64,000 nt of DNA from Nomia melanderi (taxonomy: Eukaryota > Arthropoda > Insecta > Hymenoptera > Halictidae). Location of the stretch: positions 5,833,501-5,897,500 of the forward strand of contig NC_135007.1 of assembly GCF_051020985.1 (NCBI RefSeq), given 5' to 3'. The translations under genes were made by a program, and so were the position numbers. Under the pieces are notes generated by a model that worked only from the letters and a program-made list of their open reading frames with translations, had not been told where the DNA came from and did not search any database. Each line of letters starts with the position of its first letter. Position 1 is the stretch's first letter. Positions 32,985 to 45,544 of this stretch are shown here, piece after piece.

Positions 32985-33245
32985 TTAACCCTCTATAAAC
33001 CCGTGTAACTTTGAAGTCACATAGAGTAGACCGAGGCGAATCGGATCACAGGATGAATCATATCGAAATTAGACTTCAGGTTACATTTGTTGTATCCCAA
33101 ATTATATTTTTCATATCCTGTTTCTTTTTTGTCAAAGAAAGATTTAAAAATTCTTTTTCACTTTTTATTATTAACGACTGAGTAATTATATTCCGTTTAT
33201 TGTCAAAGAGAAGACGATCCGATTCGCCGCGGTCTGCCCTACTGA
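32985..33245. mobile_element. F-family element F1 with long inverted repeat
   Basis: It begins one base after A3: TTAACCCTCTATAAACCCGT then GTAACTTTGAAGTCACA. An inverted repeat lies at 33026-33047 (GTAGACCGAGGCGAATCGGA) and 33216-33242 (GATCCGATTCGCCGCGGTCT). F3 at 34629 shares the left end. The right TTAA boundary was not found, so the end is approximate. Confidence 0.55.
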
Positions 33246-34628
33246 TATGTTAGCATCTTGTTGATTTATTTCATTTTGCATAGTAGAATGGCGGATCAAA
33301 TTAAGTAATTAATTAACTTTAACTGTTTTACGTTCAGGTGTAAAAGTTCAACGTCATTGTAATTGCAAAATTACAAGGTATATTCATTTTAATACTACTA
33401 TTAAAACTACTGAATACATTGTTAATTTGTATCTTCAGTTGCTATTTGCTCATTTTATACTATATATATTTTTTCATAGTCACGAACAAGAAATTTGGCC
33501 TATAGAGGATTGTATTTAGTCTTTGCGGACTAATGTCGGAATTTACTTGGGATCACTTGTGCATGTTTTAATAGACTATAAATGATTTTGTTCAAACGTA
33601 GTTTGTATATGTTAGTGTTTATTTGTATTAACATAAGCTTCCGGTGATTGCAAGTACATTTTTCTCCGTAAGCGAAATGAGAAAATAACACTTAGGTAAC
33701 TCTCTATATTACAGTATTTCATTGTGCGCTGCAAACGGTTTTAAAATCGTATTATCCAATTCAAATGATCGCCGTGTTTTTAAAAAATTGCTATGTTAAG
33801 TACGAATAGATTAAATACATAAAAACAATATTTCCTTTCTTTCAACGTGAAAATTTAGATAGATATTTCTGATATCACGAACGGCGTTTTCGAAAGCTTT
33901 TCTTACACAAATATTTTCGTACGCATAATGCCACAACGCACTGCGCAATTACGAAATTACGATAATTATTTAAATAGACATGAAACACCTTTTCGAATTG
34001 TCTTAAAAAAAACACAGTTGCTATATTATATAAAACTGAAATACCAGAGTAAAATTGCTTAATGTACATACAGCTATTTTTTAACGAATTTCTCCCTCAA
34101 AATATCCGAACTAACTGCTCAAATAATATTTCCGAGCGAAAACAAACAACGTAGCTAAAATATTCACCGCAAATAAAGCCAGCCAAGTCACCGTTCGTTC
34201 AGGAAATTTCAAGGAGTCTCCGAAATAGTTGGAATTTAATTGAAACGCATATACCTCTATGACGAATGCAAATTCTTGTTTGTTTTCCACTCAACCGGAT
34301 TATATTTGTTAGATTATTCAATGCGCATCACGGCGCATAACAAGCACCACCGTTTCCCGGCGGTTGGATGGTGTCCATTATACCGCATGCTCTAGCCCTC
34401 TCGTCTGTGAAATTGCACTACTGAAATGTTGCACGGCATCAGTCCAAAACGTTGACGTTCGAAAAACATCGTGTCAGAATCAGAGGGTGCGAGGGATGAG
34501 GGCGAATACACGGGGGTAATAATAGATCCAAGTGATTGATTAGTTTCTCGACCGGTCTGAAAATGTGCTCGTATCATCGTCATCGTCATCGTCACGGCTG
34601 AATTATCAATGGCACAGCGGTGTCCATA
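33246..34628. other. No gene seen
   Basis: AT-rich with a GC-richer part at about 34180-34620 that contains a trinucleotide-type run at 34574-34594 (ATCGTC repeats). No gene recognised. Confidence 0.5.
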
Positions 34629-35301
34629 TTAACCCTCCATGTCGCTATGTAACTTTGAAATCGCACATTCGTGTAGGGTAAAGTTGCCTAATATGAAATT
34701 TTTCTAAAAACCGATCAATCTCTCGTAACTCTCAACTAAGAATTTTTATTGGAAGTTCGACAAACAATTTTGAAATTAAAATATACACTTAGAAAATTCG
34801 GTTGCTTTGCAATAATATAAAAAGAAGATTGTAATGAAATATGAAGATAATTGAATTTCTAATAAGAAACGCAAATTTGATGTTTCTCGAAAGGTATTTT
34901 TCCATTTTTTATTACTACTATTAGTTTCCTATAAAATATACTTTATATAAAAAAATAAGCATTTTCTTCATAATCGGTTTCATTATTCAGAATAACTTTT
35001 TTTTCGCTTTCATCAGTGAAACGACAAAATAATTGGTTCCTATGACGTAATTACAAACACTAAGAGTTCTATAACAGAGATAAGTTAAGGTCTCGTATTG
35101 GGTAACCGTACCCTATCTTCGTTCCTTTTTCACGTCATAAATTCCGTTCCAATTTCAATGTTACAAATTTTTTCTTCGATAACACAAAGTCTAAAAAAAA
35201 ATAAGTTAAGTATTGTTTGCTATGCAAACATTAATATTTATCAGCTTCGCGTGATAAAGCTGTTTTTCCATGCGCAGAAAAATTGAATTGTTAGGGGTTA
35301 A
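34629..35301. mobile_element. F-family left end F3 (extent uncertain)
   Basis: TTAACCCTCCATGTCGCTAT then GTAACTTTGAAATCGCACA matches the left end of F1. A candidate right terminus, TTAGGGGTTAA, ends at 35301 and shares its TTAA with element B1. The interior was not aligned, so only the left end is firm. Confidence 0.4.
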
Positions 35302-35520
35302 CACTAAACGTACCACGGCCGGTTAAATGATTGGTACTTTCAAATAAAAAAGTACATCTATAGTTTTTTGTTCTCGTTAAAAATAAATGAAAATATATAA
35401 TATTTTTCTTATCATCCAAAAGTTATTTTGTGCATTGTTTCCGTATTAAATCAACAGTTGCTTATATTCGTGTCGGAAAAATACGATCGGTAGGTAAAGT
35501 TGCGACACGTTTAGTGCTAA
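35298..35520. mobile_element. B-family TTAA-type element, copy B1
   Basis: 223 bp. The left end is TTAACACTAAACGTACCACG; the right end in reverse is TTAGCACTAAACGTGTCGCA. The inverted ends agree at about 14 of the first 15 bases. Non-coding; the right TTAA has become CTAA in this orientation. Confidence 0.75.
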
Positions 35521-35895
35521 AGTGGAAAGCACTTTGGCTGGCATTGCAACATATTCGCGAAAAGACACCGTAGTTATATGAAAATACAATTAGTCACGAC
35601 GCGCCCGCATGAATCATCGCGGGTGCATTGTTATTTTACGCTCTTCTAATCGCGGCTATAAAAAATCGAACGGGATAGGAGCCAGGTGGAAAAGGAAAAA
35701 AGAGGCAGGAAGGAGGAAGGCAACGAAAAAATGAACGCGCTGCTGGATCGAAACAGCAACGAATGAGTCATCGTCGACTCTCTTCTTCGAATCGAATTAT
35801 TCCATCGGCGGCGAAGCGAAATGAGACGAGTGAAAGTCCTGTTACCGCGCGCGAGCGCGAACTCGATGCGTATCAGGCTCCCGAGCGATTGTTAA
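35521..35895. other. No gene seen; GC-rich island
   Basis: GC- and CpG-rich sequence at about 35560-35880. No open frame of interest. Confidence 0.5.
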
Positions 35896-36120
35896 TTAAC
35901 CCCCTTGCTTTATGATTTCTTTCGCAACCATGCTCGCCAGAACCACTTTATCGCTAGTAATTTAGTAGAGAAACAAACAAAGTCTAGGTTTCTTGCAAGT
36001 TTGTGTGCACCTTGAAAGTTAAGTTTTAACGACAAAAAATAATGTTTCACTTGTGTGTGAGTGTGCGTGTATGTGTACATTGGAAGAAATTTAGTAATAT
36101 CCATATTCATTAAGTGTTAA
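35896..36120. mobile_element. A-family short element, copy A4
   Basis: The left end TTAACCCCCTTGCTTTATGA continues with TTTCTTTCGCAACC, ACCACTTTATCGCTAGTAAT and GTCTAGGTTTCTT, matching A3 and A1. The right half is replaced or diverged and contains a GT-rich tract (36051-36079). The right end is approximate. Confidence 0.5.
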
Positions 36121-37771
36121 TTTTAAAAATCTATTTTTGAGCTTGGTAAGATTCCATACGGTGAGTACCAAAAATGTTAAGTTTCTTTGTATTATCTTTT
36201 GTTATTACAAATCATGAATTTTATTTGTCAACAATACTTATTTTTTTTAAATTTCTACTGTAAGAAATAAGCTTTGTTTTTTAAGCGTTTTCATGGTATT
36301 ACAAGTATCACTAAAAATTATAAGTTTTACTTATTAAAAATATTTGTTTATTTGTAATTTCTGCTCTACCAAAGAACAAGTTGCAGCACTTAGTATCAAG
36401 AAAGATGCATATTGGAATCCCTACATGACTCCACTTCATATGCTTAGAGACTGAGGTGTTCGAGTAAAAAGAATCATGAAATTCGCGATTTACTTTTCAC
36501 GAGAAAAGAAGGAACGAGATGGGATCCCTGTCTTGAGGCGACAAGCCACGGATATCCGATCGTGATAAGGAAGTTCGGCACGATTTCACGGATGATCGAG
36601 TCACGTTAGAAATCGGGTCGTTAGCTGTCCAACAAGATGGCAACACGAGCGATTACGATTTCACGAACCGGGCAGCAATAATGACTGGCGGAACGAGCAA
36701 TCGTCCATGACTGCAATCTTCCCTTTAACCGTTCTTCCTGTGATGTACCGGCACGCGAACCTTGGCTAAAGGGGACTATTAACTTGCCACAATGTTGCTT
36801 CGACTTGGATCGGTTGTGTTGCGTTTGATTGGCTGATCGGTGATCAATTGGAGCAGGTAGGACAGGACTCTTTTTGCTCGTGATTGATTTTAAATTGTGG
36901 CTTGCTCACGGATGTAATTTTTCAACTTCTTTGCTGCGACAGACAGGCAGTAACACGGTGAAGTAGCAAGTTTCATAGAAAGTTCAGTCTATCAGTTAAT
37001 AATCTAGGCAGGTTAACCTGTTCATTTTTTGCAGCGTTGACATGCGTTATGTGCCTTTGTGTGCCTTATAGACTGTTTGATAATTTCTCATTTGTTACTT
37101 AAAAATACTGTATGATATATTAAAACTTGTAAAATAGAATAGTCGTTCATTCTGTCGGATGTTAATATAATCATCTTAATCAGTTATCAAAGAGTACTTC
37201 CATCTCATAAAGCCACACGGAATTAGTTAGAAGTGAACAATAACGTACTAATTGTAAGTGCAACGTAATCGACGTTACCACAAATGTTACGGCACAATTA
37301 AATTCAATCGTATTTCCGGCGAACAAATTAACATTTCATTTCGCACACAAGATTTCTCGTTTTTATCTATGCACCATACGTATGTGGCTACTAAATATTA
37401 CAAAACCTCGGAGGGTAACTATTATACTTATTCTTTAAATTATGATAATTACTGATAAATTCCAGCAAGCTTGTGTATTCTTCATTGTCTTATTCATTTT
37501 TCATTTTCAAACGAGAAAACCATTAAACGTGAATAGCTACCAGAAATAATGTGCGACTATTTAAGTGTTAATACACTTTCTATAAAACAAAAAATTTCAT
37601 TACAACGGAATCACTTCAGCTAAAACTAACAGTTCACTGCGTTCGAAGCTGAGTTAGTCTTTCGACAAGAATTCTTTAAGCTTCTAAAAACTCTTTCCGT
37701 GAAAACCTGAATAACGCATCGAAATCTCAAAAAGTAGAAAAGAAGAAAACTACATATAAATCTCTCGCTAT
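36121..37771. other. No gene seen
   Basis: AT-rich, with a GC-richer island at about 36450-36900. No gene or clear repeat recognised. Confidence 0.5.
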
Positions 37772-38218
37772 TTAAATTCAAGTATCTGAATGAAATGATT
37801 TAAAGTCAATTATTAATTTGTATTAGGTCGTCCCATAAGTTCGTGCTTATGCTTCTCGCGTTGTTTTGTAATCACAGAGCAATAAGAAGAATTGTATGAC
37901 TAAACCTTTATGCGTCAGTAGAAGATATTCAAAAATGACAGGTCGTGAAGTTACAAAAATTTTATATTTAATCAAACTGTAAAATAAACGATACGAACTT
38001 ATGGGACGACCTAATACTTTATCAATTATAACATATAGAAAAGAAGAGAGAAATTCAAGGTATATACTATGTCTCTGTTTGCTCTAAAATATAATAGTTG
38101 GCAACAGAAGAATAATACTTAATTTAAATTCAAACGAATTGATTTATATTTATATTTGTTACTTGTGTTTGAAATCTTCATCACTAGTGTGACGAGATGT
38201 TGTAAGACAAAAGGTTAA
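37772..38218. mobile_element. A-family element A5, interrupted by a mariner-type element
   Basis: The right part (38015-38218) aligns with A3 from ACTTTATC through AACAGAAGAATAATACTTAA and ATCTTCATCACTAGTG to the end AAGACAAAAGGTTAA. The left part (about 37772-37820) contains AAATGATTTAAAG before the insertion. Removing the 192-bp insert and one TA gives about 253 bp, close to the other A copies. The exact left end is inferred. Confidence 0.65.
37823..38014. mobile_element. Mariner-type miniature element nested in A5
   Basis: 192 bp with perfect 22-bp terminal inverted repeats TTAGGTCGTCCCATAAGTTC... at both ends, flanked by TA duplications at 37821-37822 and 38015-38016. TA targets and this TIR style are typical of mariner elements. 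No transposase remains inside, so it is a non-autonomous deletion derivative. The perfect TIRs suggest a recent insertion. Confidence 0.92.
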
Positions 38219-38461
38219 CTCTATACAGACGCATGCAACTTTCCAACTTTACTTTTCAGAAACACGAAGTTTATACATTGTATTAATTTCTTATATGAAA
38301 ATATGTAATGGAACACAAAAACAAGTAAACATAATTAAAGAGTTCTCGTAGAAAAGACTGAGAGTGTCAAAACTGAACATTTTCTAACTTGAAAAATTTT
38401 CGATTTCAGATATTGAAGGTCGAAGTTCCTGTTACGGCGACGTTCGTTCGCAAAGGGTTAA
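38215..38461. mobile_element. F-like TTAA element F2, directly after A5
   Basis: 247 bp from TTAACTCTATACAGACGCAT (then GCAACTTTCC, like the F1 start) to a right end that in reverse reads TTAACCCTTTGCGAACGAAC. It shares its left TTAA with the A5 right end. Confidence 0.55.
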
Positions 38462-39599
38462 CTACATATGTAGCTACGTGCGCAACACGTACGACAATGT
38501 TTACACCAGACCCACGCAATCTCTTGCCGATAAGATAGGTCTTCACAGGGAAAAAGAACGGTTGTCGGAAATATCGAAGTTTTTCGCGGAAAGAGCTACG
38601 TGTACTCTGCACCGTGGGACACTTGTTGCATCGACCAAGACGCCGGAGGTTCCTCAGATTGCATAATGTACGTGCACGTACGCTACCAGTCGCGTGTCGA
38701 TTGCATCCATAGCCCCGCCTTAAAATTTAGTAAGCTGTGCTTGTCGACGGTATAGATGCTATCGGGAAGGTACGACGTCCGGCCACATGCGAAAGAATAT
38801 TTAGCAGTTTTAATTGTATGTATGAGTAACGTAATCGTATGTGCGGCGGATGCAACGTGCATAACGTAAATGCATCTCGGACTTCAATATTACCGCTCCG
38901 TTTAATAATTAGTTATTAAATGCATTATGTTTAATTCATAATAATATTTATCACTCTTATATTGTATCATTGTAGAGATATTATAAATATAATCTAACAT
39001 TTAATCTTCTACAGGTACAAACGGTATTTTTGTTAATTTTGGTTCTTCTAGATTCAATTAATTGATTTCTTTAATTTACGGGGAAAAGATTAAAATTTTT
39101 TTACTGAGTAATAAATATTTGTCGCGTATATTTTATTTATTTACTCGATCAGTGATGTTAATTTTAAATTGCACTGACAGGGGCATCATGGGGAATGTTA
39201 CAAAATTTTGATTTCGCTCTAATTTATTGAATAACGAAAATAATTCTGGTAGGTGATCAATGTATGTTTGAAGTCTATATTATAGACAAATAAAACGATT
39301 AATTAATAATAAGATTGCTTCGTAAAGCATTTCAAAATACATTTTAAAACAATCAATATAGTCTGATAACTCATCAAATCCAATTCCTCTGACATCATTT
39401 ATATCCTAAGTCCTGAATTGTTCTTACCACACTGATCGCATACATCGTTAAAATAATTTACTCCAATTTCGACAGTTTCACCCTTATCCACCTACCCCTA
39501 ACTTAGTTACTACATCAGAGCGCAAGTTATACAAGTAAAATAGTAGTTCCTAAGCAAATAGTTAGGGTCAGTCCCTGTATAACAACGCGAAGTAGGACC
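38462..39599. other. No gene seen
   Basis: A GC-richer island at about 38440-38890, then AT-rich sequence. Frames at 38406-38612 (minus) and 38478-38666 (plus) overlap and are unrecognised. Confidence 0.5.
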
Positions 39600-39655
39600 T
39601 TGATTAACCGGGTCGCGATTATCCGAAGTCTTGATCATCCGGGGTCTCTCAGCCA
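39595..39655. repeat. Tandem TTGATTAACCGG / GATTATCCG-like motif
   Basis: Three related motifs in a row: TTGATTAACCGGGTC, GCGATTATCCGAAGT and TTGATCATCCGGGGT. The style resembles pogo/Tigger-type terminal sequence, which commonly holds GATTATCCG repeats. No partner end was located. Confidence 0.45.
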
Positions 39656-39749
39656 TTATCTAACACTTGTTAGAGAGTGTCTCTGTACACGTACAATTCT
39701 ATTAGACCTCTGTACAAGTTTCGCCCACCCCTCGTTCCTACAGGCTATC

Positions 39750-39965
39750 GGTGAGTTACCCAATGCAAATACAACTGCCAACGCTGATTTCTACTGTCAA
39801 CAACTTGAAAGAGTGCACCAAGAACTGCAAATTGAAAGACCATTCCTTGTGTACTTTCGTGGCAAAGCGAGATCGTATATGACGACAGTAACAAACAAAC
39901 ACCAGCTGCGAGGGGAACTCATTCTTTATGCACCGTATTTATTACACCTACTTCCAAATTTGGAA
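39750..39965 (+). pseudogene. Mariner transposase fragment, catalytically dead
   Basis: Inside the open frame 39600-40055, residues 52-119 resemble the central-to-C-terminal catalytic part of mariner transposases: LPNANTTANADFYCQQLERV, then a HQELQIERP segment, then a position matching the family motif HDNARPH that here reads GKARSY, then one matching HPPYSPDL that reads YAPYLLHL. Both expected catalytic aspartates are replaced (G and H). The N-terminal DNA-binding domain and first aspartate are absent upstream, and no inverted repeats were found. It is an old, partial relic and not related by visible ends to the miniature element at 37.8 kb. Confidence 0.7.
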
Positions 39966-41258
39966 ATATATATAGTCATTAATTTATCGTGCCGCATCGA
40001 TACAGTATACAACTTCTGTAACGAGGTTACGTATGAAAATGTAATACAATGGTAACAGTTTATTACCAATAAATTATCATTCAGTTCAAAGAAATGTATG
40101 ACTCTACATTTTTCGAAGCTTGCACCTGGTCAGTAATAAGAAACCATCAGCACCGCTACCTCAGAAAACAGATATGATGCACTTTAATGCGAGTATTACT
40201 GTTAAGTATTAAACAGCAAGCGCAACGCTTCAGGATACCAATTCATTTTTCCATTAAAATTTTTCTCTCTAATTTCCATGATAACGACTTAACGTAGTCG
40301 CATGGAATGACTAGTACAAACATTAATTACGCGTTTTATCGTCCCGAGAATCGGTAATTTTCGTTCGCTAATTTTTTTCTCCCATTTCCCGGCGGACAGA
40401 TGCATGACTGCCGGGAAAAATTACATGCAATTTGTATCTTTTTAACGACAGTTCCGCGACGAAACTCGTGTGTTTGTCGAACGTCATTGATGCCAGATTA
40501 AAGGGACCGATAGCGTGTCCGCGAAGCATAAACGACGTGTCGGCTTAAAACCGGCCGATCGATACAATGAAGAATTGTTCGCTTTATACGACCAGTGGAT
40601 TAAGAGCGTCCGGAATCGAGCATGTAAATTCATTGAGCCCCGTCATTCGGATAACAGTTCTTATTGTCATTTCTCTTATTTTTTCGGAGCCGTGACACGA
40701 ATCGGAAACTGCATGAAGCAACCGACTGGATAATTATAAAAATCAACCGTTACCAGGGTCAGTGCGTAATTCTTTTCTCGCAGAGAGATCGGATTCAAAA
40801 TTTCACATGCACTATTATGCGCGACTGTTTGGATAGTTGACGTGATCCTATTCAGATGCTTATGTCATCATTGAAATCAAATATTATTATATAATTGTAA
40901 TTAATATATGTTTGACCAGTACTTTTGGCAACGAATAATACATACTTTTAAATGACTACGCAAGTTTCACGTGTTCTTTTCCATAAAAATATTCCTGTTT
41001 CGTAAACATTTTATTTTAATTTATTTAGATTCGAACAGATTTTCGAAAACAAAAATTACTTCATTATATATAAATTGAAATTATTTTCTAGGTTTAACCA
41101 TTTTTCTTGAATAGAATGGTCGACTTTTTTTATGATAGCACAACGAAAATATTTGCACAATTATAAAATTAATATATACCATTAAATTAATTTTATAGTC
41201 ATTATAGGGAAAGTCGAAAATCCTATTTAGAGAAAATGATTAAAGTTAGAAAAGAATT
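39966..41258. other. No gene seen
   Basis: A GC-richer island lies at about 40330-40770; the remainder is AT-rich. The frame 40515-40733 has no known domain. Confidence 0.5.
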
Positions 41259-41507
41259 TTAACCCTTAGCACTCCAGATGATTTTGTAATCTACCAACAA
41301 CTCCAAGCCGTTTTTATAGTATCCCTAGCACAAATGAAAAATGTTATATTGTAACATCTCTTGGATTTCTTTGTTTTCCTTCTTAATACAAAATTTGGAT
41401 GTATAGAAGATCCAGTAGTCTTAGGGTAGTTCTTCTAAATTTATTTATTAAAATATTTAATAGTATAAATGATGTAATAGTGGAGCTTACAGAGTGCAAC
41501 GGGTTAA
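41259..41507. mobile_element. H-family TTAA-flanked short element, copy H2
   Basis: 249 bp. The left end is TTAACCCTTAGCACTCCAGA and the right end in reverse is TTAACCCGTTGCACTCTGTA. Length and ends agree with H1 (248 bp). TTAA at both ends. Non-coding. Confidence 0.8.
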
Positions 41508-43947
41508 GTGAAAATTTTAATCTGCTAGCAAACGCGAATCATCTAATAATGCGAGTGCATTCAAATACTTATGCACGATAGTGTACCGAAGCATTCGTGT
41601 CGAAGGTTGATCGTGGACGAAAGAGTGAAGATGTTTGTCTTGCCACTTAGTAACAAAACGCTCAAACACGCTCCTTTCTTGTTTGCGCTGCGCTGAAGTT
41701 TACACAGCGATCGCAGGACACGAGTAATCTCTTGCAATTACACGTCCGTCAGTCAACATTCAGCGCAGCGGCTGAATTATGTTGTCTGCAGAGATAAGCT
41801 GTCCGCGAAAATTTTAGTACCTGCAATATAGGACATGCAGGTACGAATTTACGCGAGCGAACGGCGAGAATAGAGTTCACAGATATATTCTATCGTCGAA
41901 ATTTACCGCGGATTCCAAAAGAGTTGGACGCTTTCCAATAAACAACAGTCGAATGGCTTTTGTTTCCTAGCGTTCTGATCATTGGAATGTAACAAATTTG
42001 CTTCTATAATTGTAATGGAAGGAAATCGAGCGAATAACTTTTTGTTGAATCTATATGGTAGAGAAATGATTAAAGTGATTAATAAATTAATTATTAAGCG
42101 TGAGAGATGGTAGAATAAGCTCCTATCTTTCTGTTTGCGTAGGAGCTAACGTCAAACGCTATCTTTGGCTTGTTTATTTCAGGTTGCGACACAATTTCGG
42201 GAAACGTTAGATCTGTGTGCCGATACATTATAATTGCACTACTTGTGATCTTTAGGGGAATAAAAAGTTGGCTGGCATTAGTCTGATTTAGCGAGGGAAC
42301 TTTAGAGTGAAATGAATCTTTTTCATTTCACTAGAGTAATTCATTGAATATTAGGGATTGAAAACCTTCATTTTCTAGAGAATATTAAAGTATCGTTAAT
42401 AGTAATTAGAACAATTTTTAACATTTAAGTTAAAAATGCAGTACATAGAATAGAAGAAGGTACACTTTTGATTTGATAATTGCTAATGGTCATAAATAAT
42501 ATTTCTTTTATCTAAAATATATAATACTTGTTGTTTATTAGGAAACAAGTTTTGTGTATTTCAAAAGTTTTAAAGGATTAAAAGACAAGTCAAAAGGATT
42601 AAAAGACAAGCCAAAAGGATCTTCGTAGCATCATCTAAGGTTTCAAAGGAACAGTCAAAATGCTTTGAATGGTTTCTAAGGAGCTTAATAAGGCCCCTTG
42701 AAAATCTCTCAAATGACCATCTGAGGACCCTTTTAAGGCTCTCGAAGGGCCAGGTAAAAGAGTTAAGATAAGAAGAAGCCAAAAATGGCCCCAAAACCCT
42801 CAGGCTGCTCTCACGAACCTCTAAGGCTCAGCGACGACTAATTTTCAGCATCGCACCCCAATTAAAATGATTACACTATACAAAACCGGTAAACTTTTTG
42901 GTTAATTTTTGTACATGCTGCATCAATAAATTGCCGATATTTATGCAAATTTACATTTTTGTAATCAGTTACACAAAAACTGTAGTTAAATAAGGATATG
43001 TTTTATAAATTAATAATTTCAGTGACTCAAGAATATGTTTATTTCTTCGAACTTCTATTTTTCGAATAATTATATTTCTGCAGGAATAACCACTGTAATT
43101 ATTTATACTATAGGTAATAAGTATGTTAAAAATTGTTATTATGTATTTTTCACAATAATTGAAATGCAGACAAGTTAATCACGAATACTAGTTTTCACGA
43201 GTTTTAACAATATATTACGATAGCTTCGAAGCAGTAATGTTCTATTATGCAATTACTTTTGAACATTATAAATTATTATGCATTCGATGTCTAATATATT
43301 ATAGCAAGTGTAGAGCATAACTTTCACTTTCTGCAGCTTTACGTGTAAATCAATCAACTGGCGGAAGTAACAAAATCATTCACATTTAATTCCTACGCTT
43401 ATATGAACAAGCAAAACATTCTTTAACTATACTGAATAAAAAAATTGTTTCATGAAAGTATTACCTAATTTATAGTACTTACATAAAATAATCTATTCAA
43501 TAATTTAATAACATATGCATATCTTTAATAATTATATATGAATAAAAGAATGAATACATTATCTACTTAGAAAAACATAAAGTATCGTGTTTTCCTATAG
43601 TAGTCGCATTAGAAAATTTTGTTGCGCCAATTATCAAATAAAATTATCAGTTCTATACCTCCTTAATTAAAGAAATCTGAAGTAGATGTCGGTTGTATTT
43701 TCAAAGGAAACAACTTATATTATTTTATTTCATTCACTGAAATCCAAATAGAATTAACTTTATCTCGTAATTATTTTCGCAACTGCCCTCGTCAAGTATA
43801 TAATATATTACCCTTAATAATTCACGACAAAAACCAGGAATTCAGGTTTCATTATAACCGTGCGCACTGCACAGCCGCAAAAATTCACCACCGAGAAGAG
43901 AAGAACAGAATTTCATTCCCAAACAAACTCAATAATATTTAAATATA
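41508..43947. other. No gene seen; small tandem repeat at 42.57 kb
   Basis: A GC-richer island lies at about 41580-41900. AAAGGATTAAAAGACAAG(T/C)C occurs twice in tandem at about 42572-42615 in an AAGG-rich stretch extending to about 42760. The remainder is very AT-rich. Confidence 0.5.
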
Positions 43948-44169
43948 GTAACACTAAGTTTACAAGCATTCATCGCACACTTTATCCTATTGTACCCAGA
44001 CAAATAGATATTCGTTCATACAGGTTTGGAAATTGGAGTTTCAAAAACAGCCTATTAACGTACATATTCGTACAATTGTACCAATTAAAGTGGGCACGAA
44101 CGTTTCGAAAATAATATTTATAAAACCAAATATAAATGAAATTGACGGTCTTCGTAAATCTAGTGTCAA
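43948..44169. mobile_element. C-family TTAA-type element, copy C3
   Basis: 222 bp. The left end GTAACACTAAGTTTACAAGC and right end AATTGACGGTCTTCGTAAAT...GTGTCAA match C2. The interior TTGTACCCAGACAAATAGAT and GTTCATACAGGTTTGG align with C2. Both TTAA ends have one substitution. Frames crossing it (43860-44114, 44033-44455) are therefore not genes. Confidence 0.7.
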
Positions 44170-45544
44170 ATTACGTTCGAAATCTGTATTGTCGAGGGCC
44201 AACGCGAGTTCACAAGTCGAGCGGGACTCGTTTCATATTACCAGATTGAACTCAAACAGCGAAAATAACAAGATAATCTCGAAGCAAAGAGATTCTCGGC
44301 ATTCTTACGTCGTTTACCAGGATTCTATCGGTTCTGGGCGCGGCATGCGTGTTTTCCACGTGGCGAATGCATACGTCTGCGACACGGCATTTGCGTCTCG
44401 CGAAACGAAACTTCGCACCCGATGGGAGCTGGTCTACGATCGAGAACGCGACTAGCGATGTTATTACATAAAAGATAACGGGACGGCAACCCACTTTAAC
44501 CGAGAGATTATCTTTTTACGTAACGGCCGGGAGTCGAGGTTATTTAAAGCACTTTGTACTATTCCCACTAGTTACGATGACGTTTTCTTCTTTCGAGCAC
44601 CGCAATGATTTCGGGGGACAAGATGCGTCTAATGCTAGATCTTCAATGATGTCCGCGAGCATCTATCGTTGCAATACCTGTTTAGCGAACTAATTATATA
44701 CAATTTGCGTGGTTATCCGCGTAATAGTGTCTGTATTCTGAATGAAATATACTAGGTCTGCACCAGACAAGCGTAAAAAAGTTTTGAACAGGTTGCTTAT
44801 CAGTTAATAAACCACTATGCTTCAATGCATCCATAAATTGTCTGTCTCCACGTTTCTGACGGTCTCAAATCAAAATACTATTCTTTATTTTCCATTCTTG
44901 CTTTTACTAGCGATACCAAACGGGTCGTTTATTTCGAAACTGGCTTAAGTCCAGTTTATTTTTATAAACTATAAACTATTTAAATAGTTCCTCTTGAAAG
45001 TATTTAAAAATAAAAACGTAATGTAAAATTGTAACTATTATAACCACTAATTGGATGTTTTCGAAAAATGGAGTTGAGCCACTTTTAAAATAAACGGTTT
45101 CAATATTGTAGTTGTAAACGGCAGGTCTTCTTTAGTCATCATTAACTTGGAATAAACTTCTGTAAAGTAGACGCTCGTTGGAAGTATCTTGAAACATGCA
45201 GCAACAAGAGGCAACAAAAAGTTCCTTAATGTTGCCTCAGTGAAAACATAGCTTTATCCCGAGTCCACACTGCTGTTCCCGAACTATATTCATCAGCGGC
45301 GATACCTTCAAGAATAGCGAGCAGCGTGTAGCGAACCGATTAGCGAACAGAGAAGTGTTCACACGGTTGGGCGGTATATCAACGGATCTGTTCGTGAAAT
45401 CAATGTGTACGAGAAACGCGTTTGCAACAATTTCTAACACACTTTTGGTGAATTTGACAGTAATAATAAACTAATTAGTTTCCGACATCTAATGCAAATC
45501 AGTTTTCTTGATGAAATGTTCATGAGTAATTTTAGTATGCCCTG
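44170..45544. other. No gene seen; GC-richer islands
   Basis: GC-richer sequence at about 44180-44650 and 45240-45440, AT-rich between. Frames on both strands at 44252-44494 and up to 44455 are unrecognised. Confidence 0.45.

Noticed and set aside
44033..44455. A 140-codon plus-strand frame
   Set aside because: Its first part overlaps C-family element C3 (43948-44169), and the rest lies in a GC-richer island with no recognised domain.
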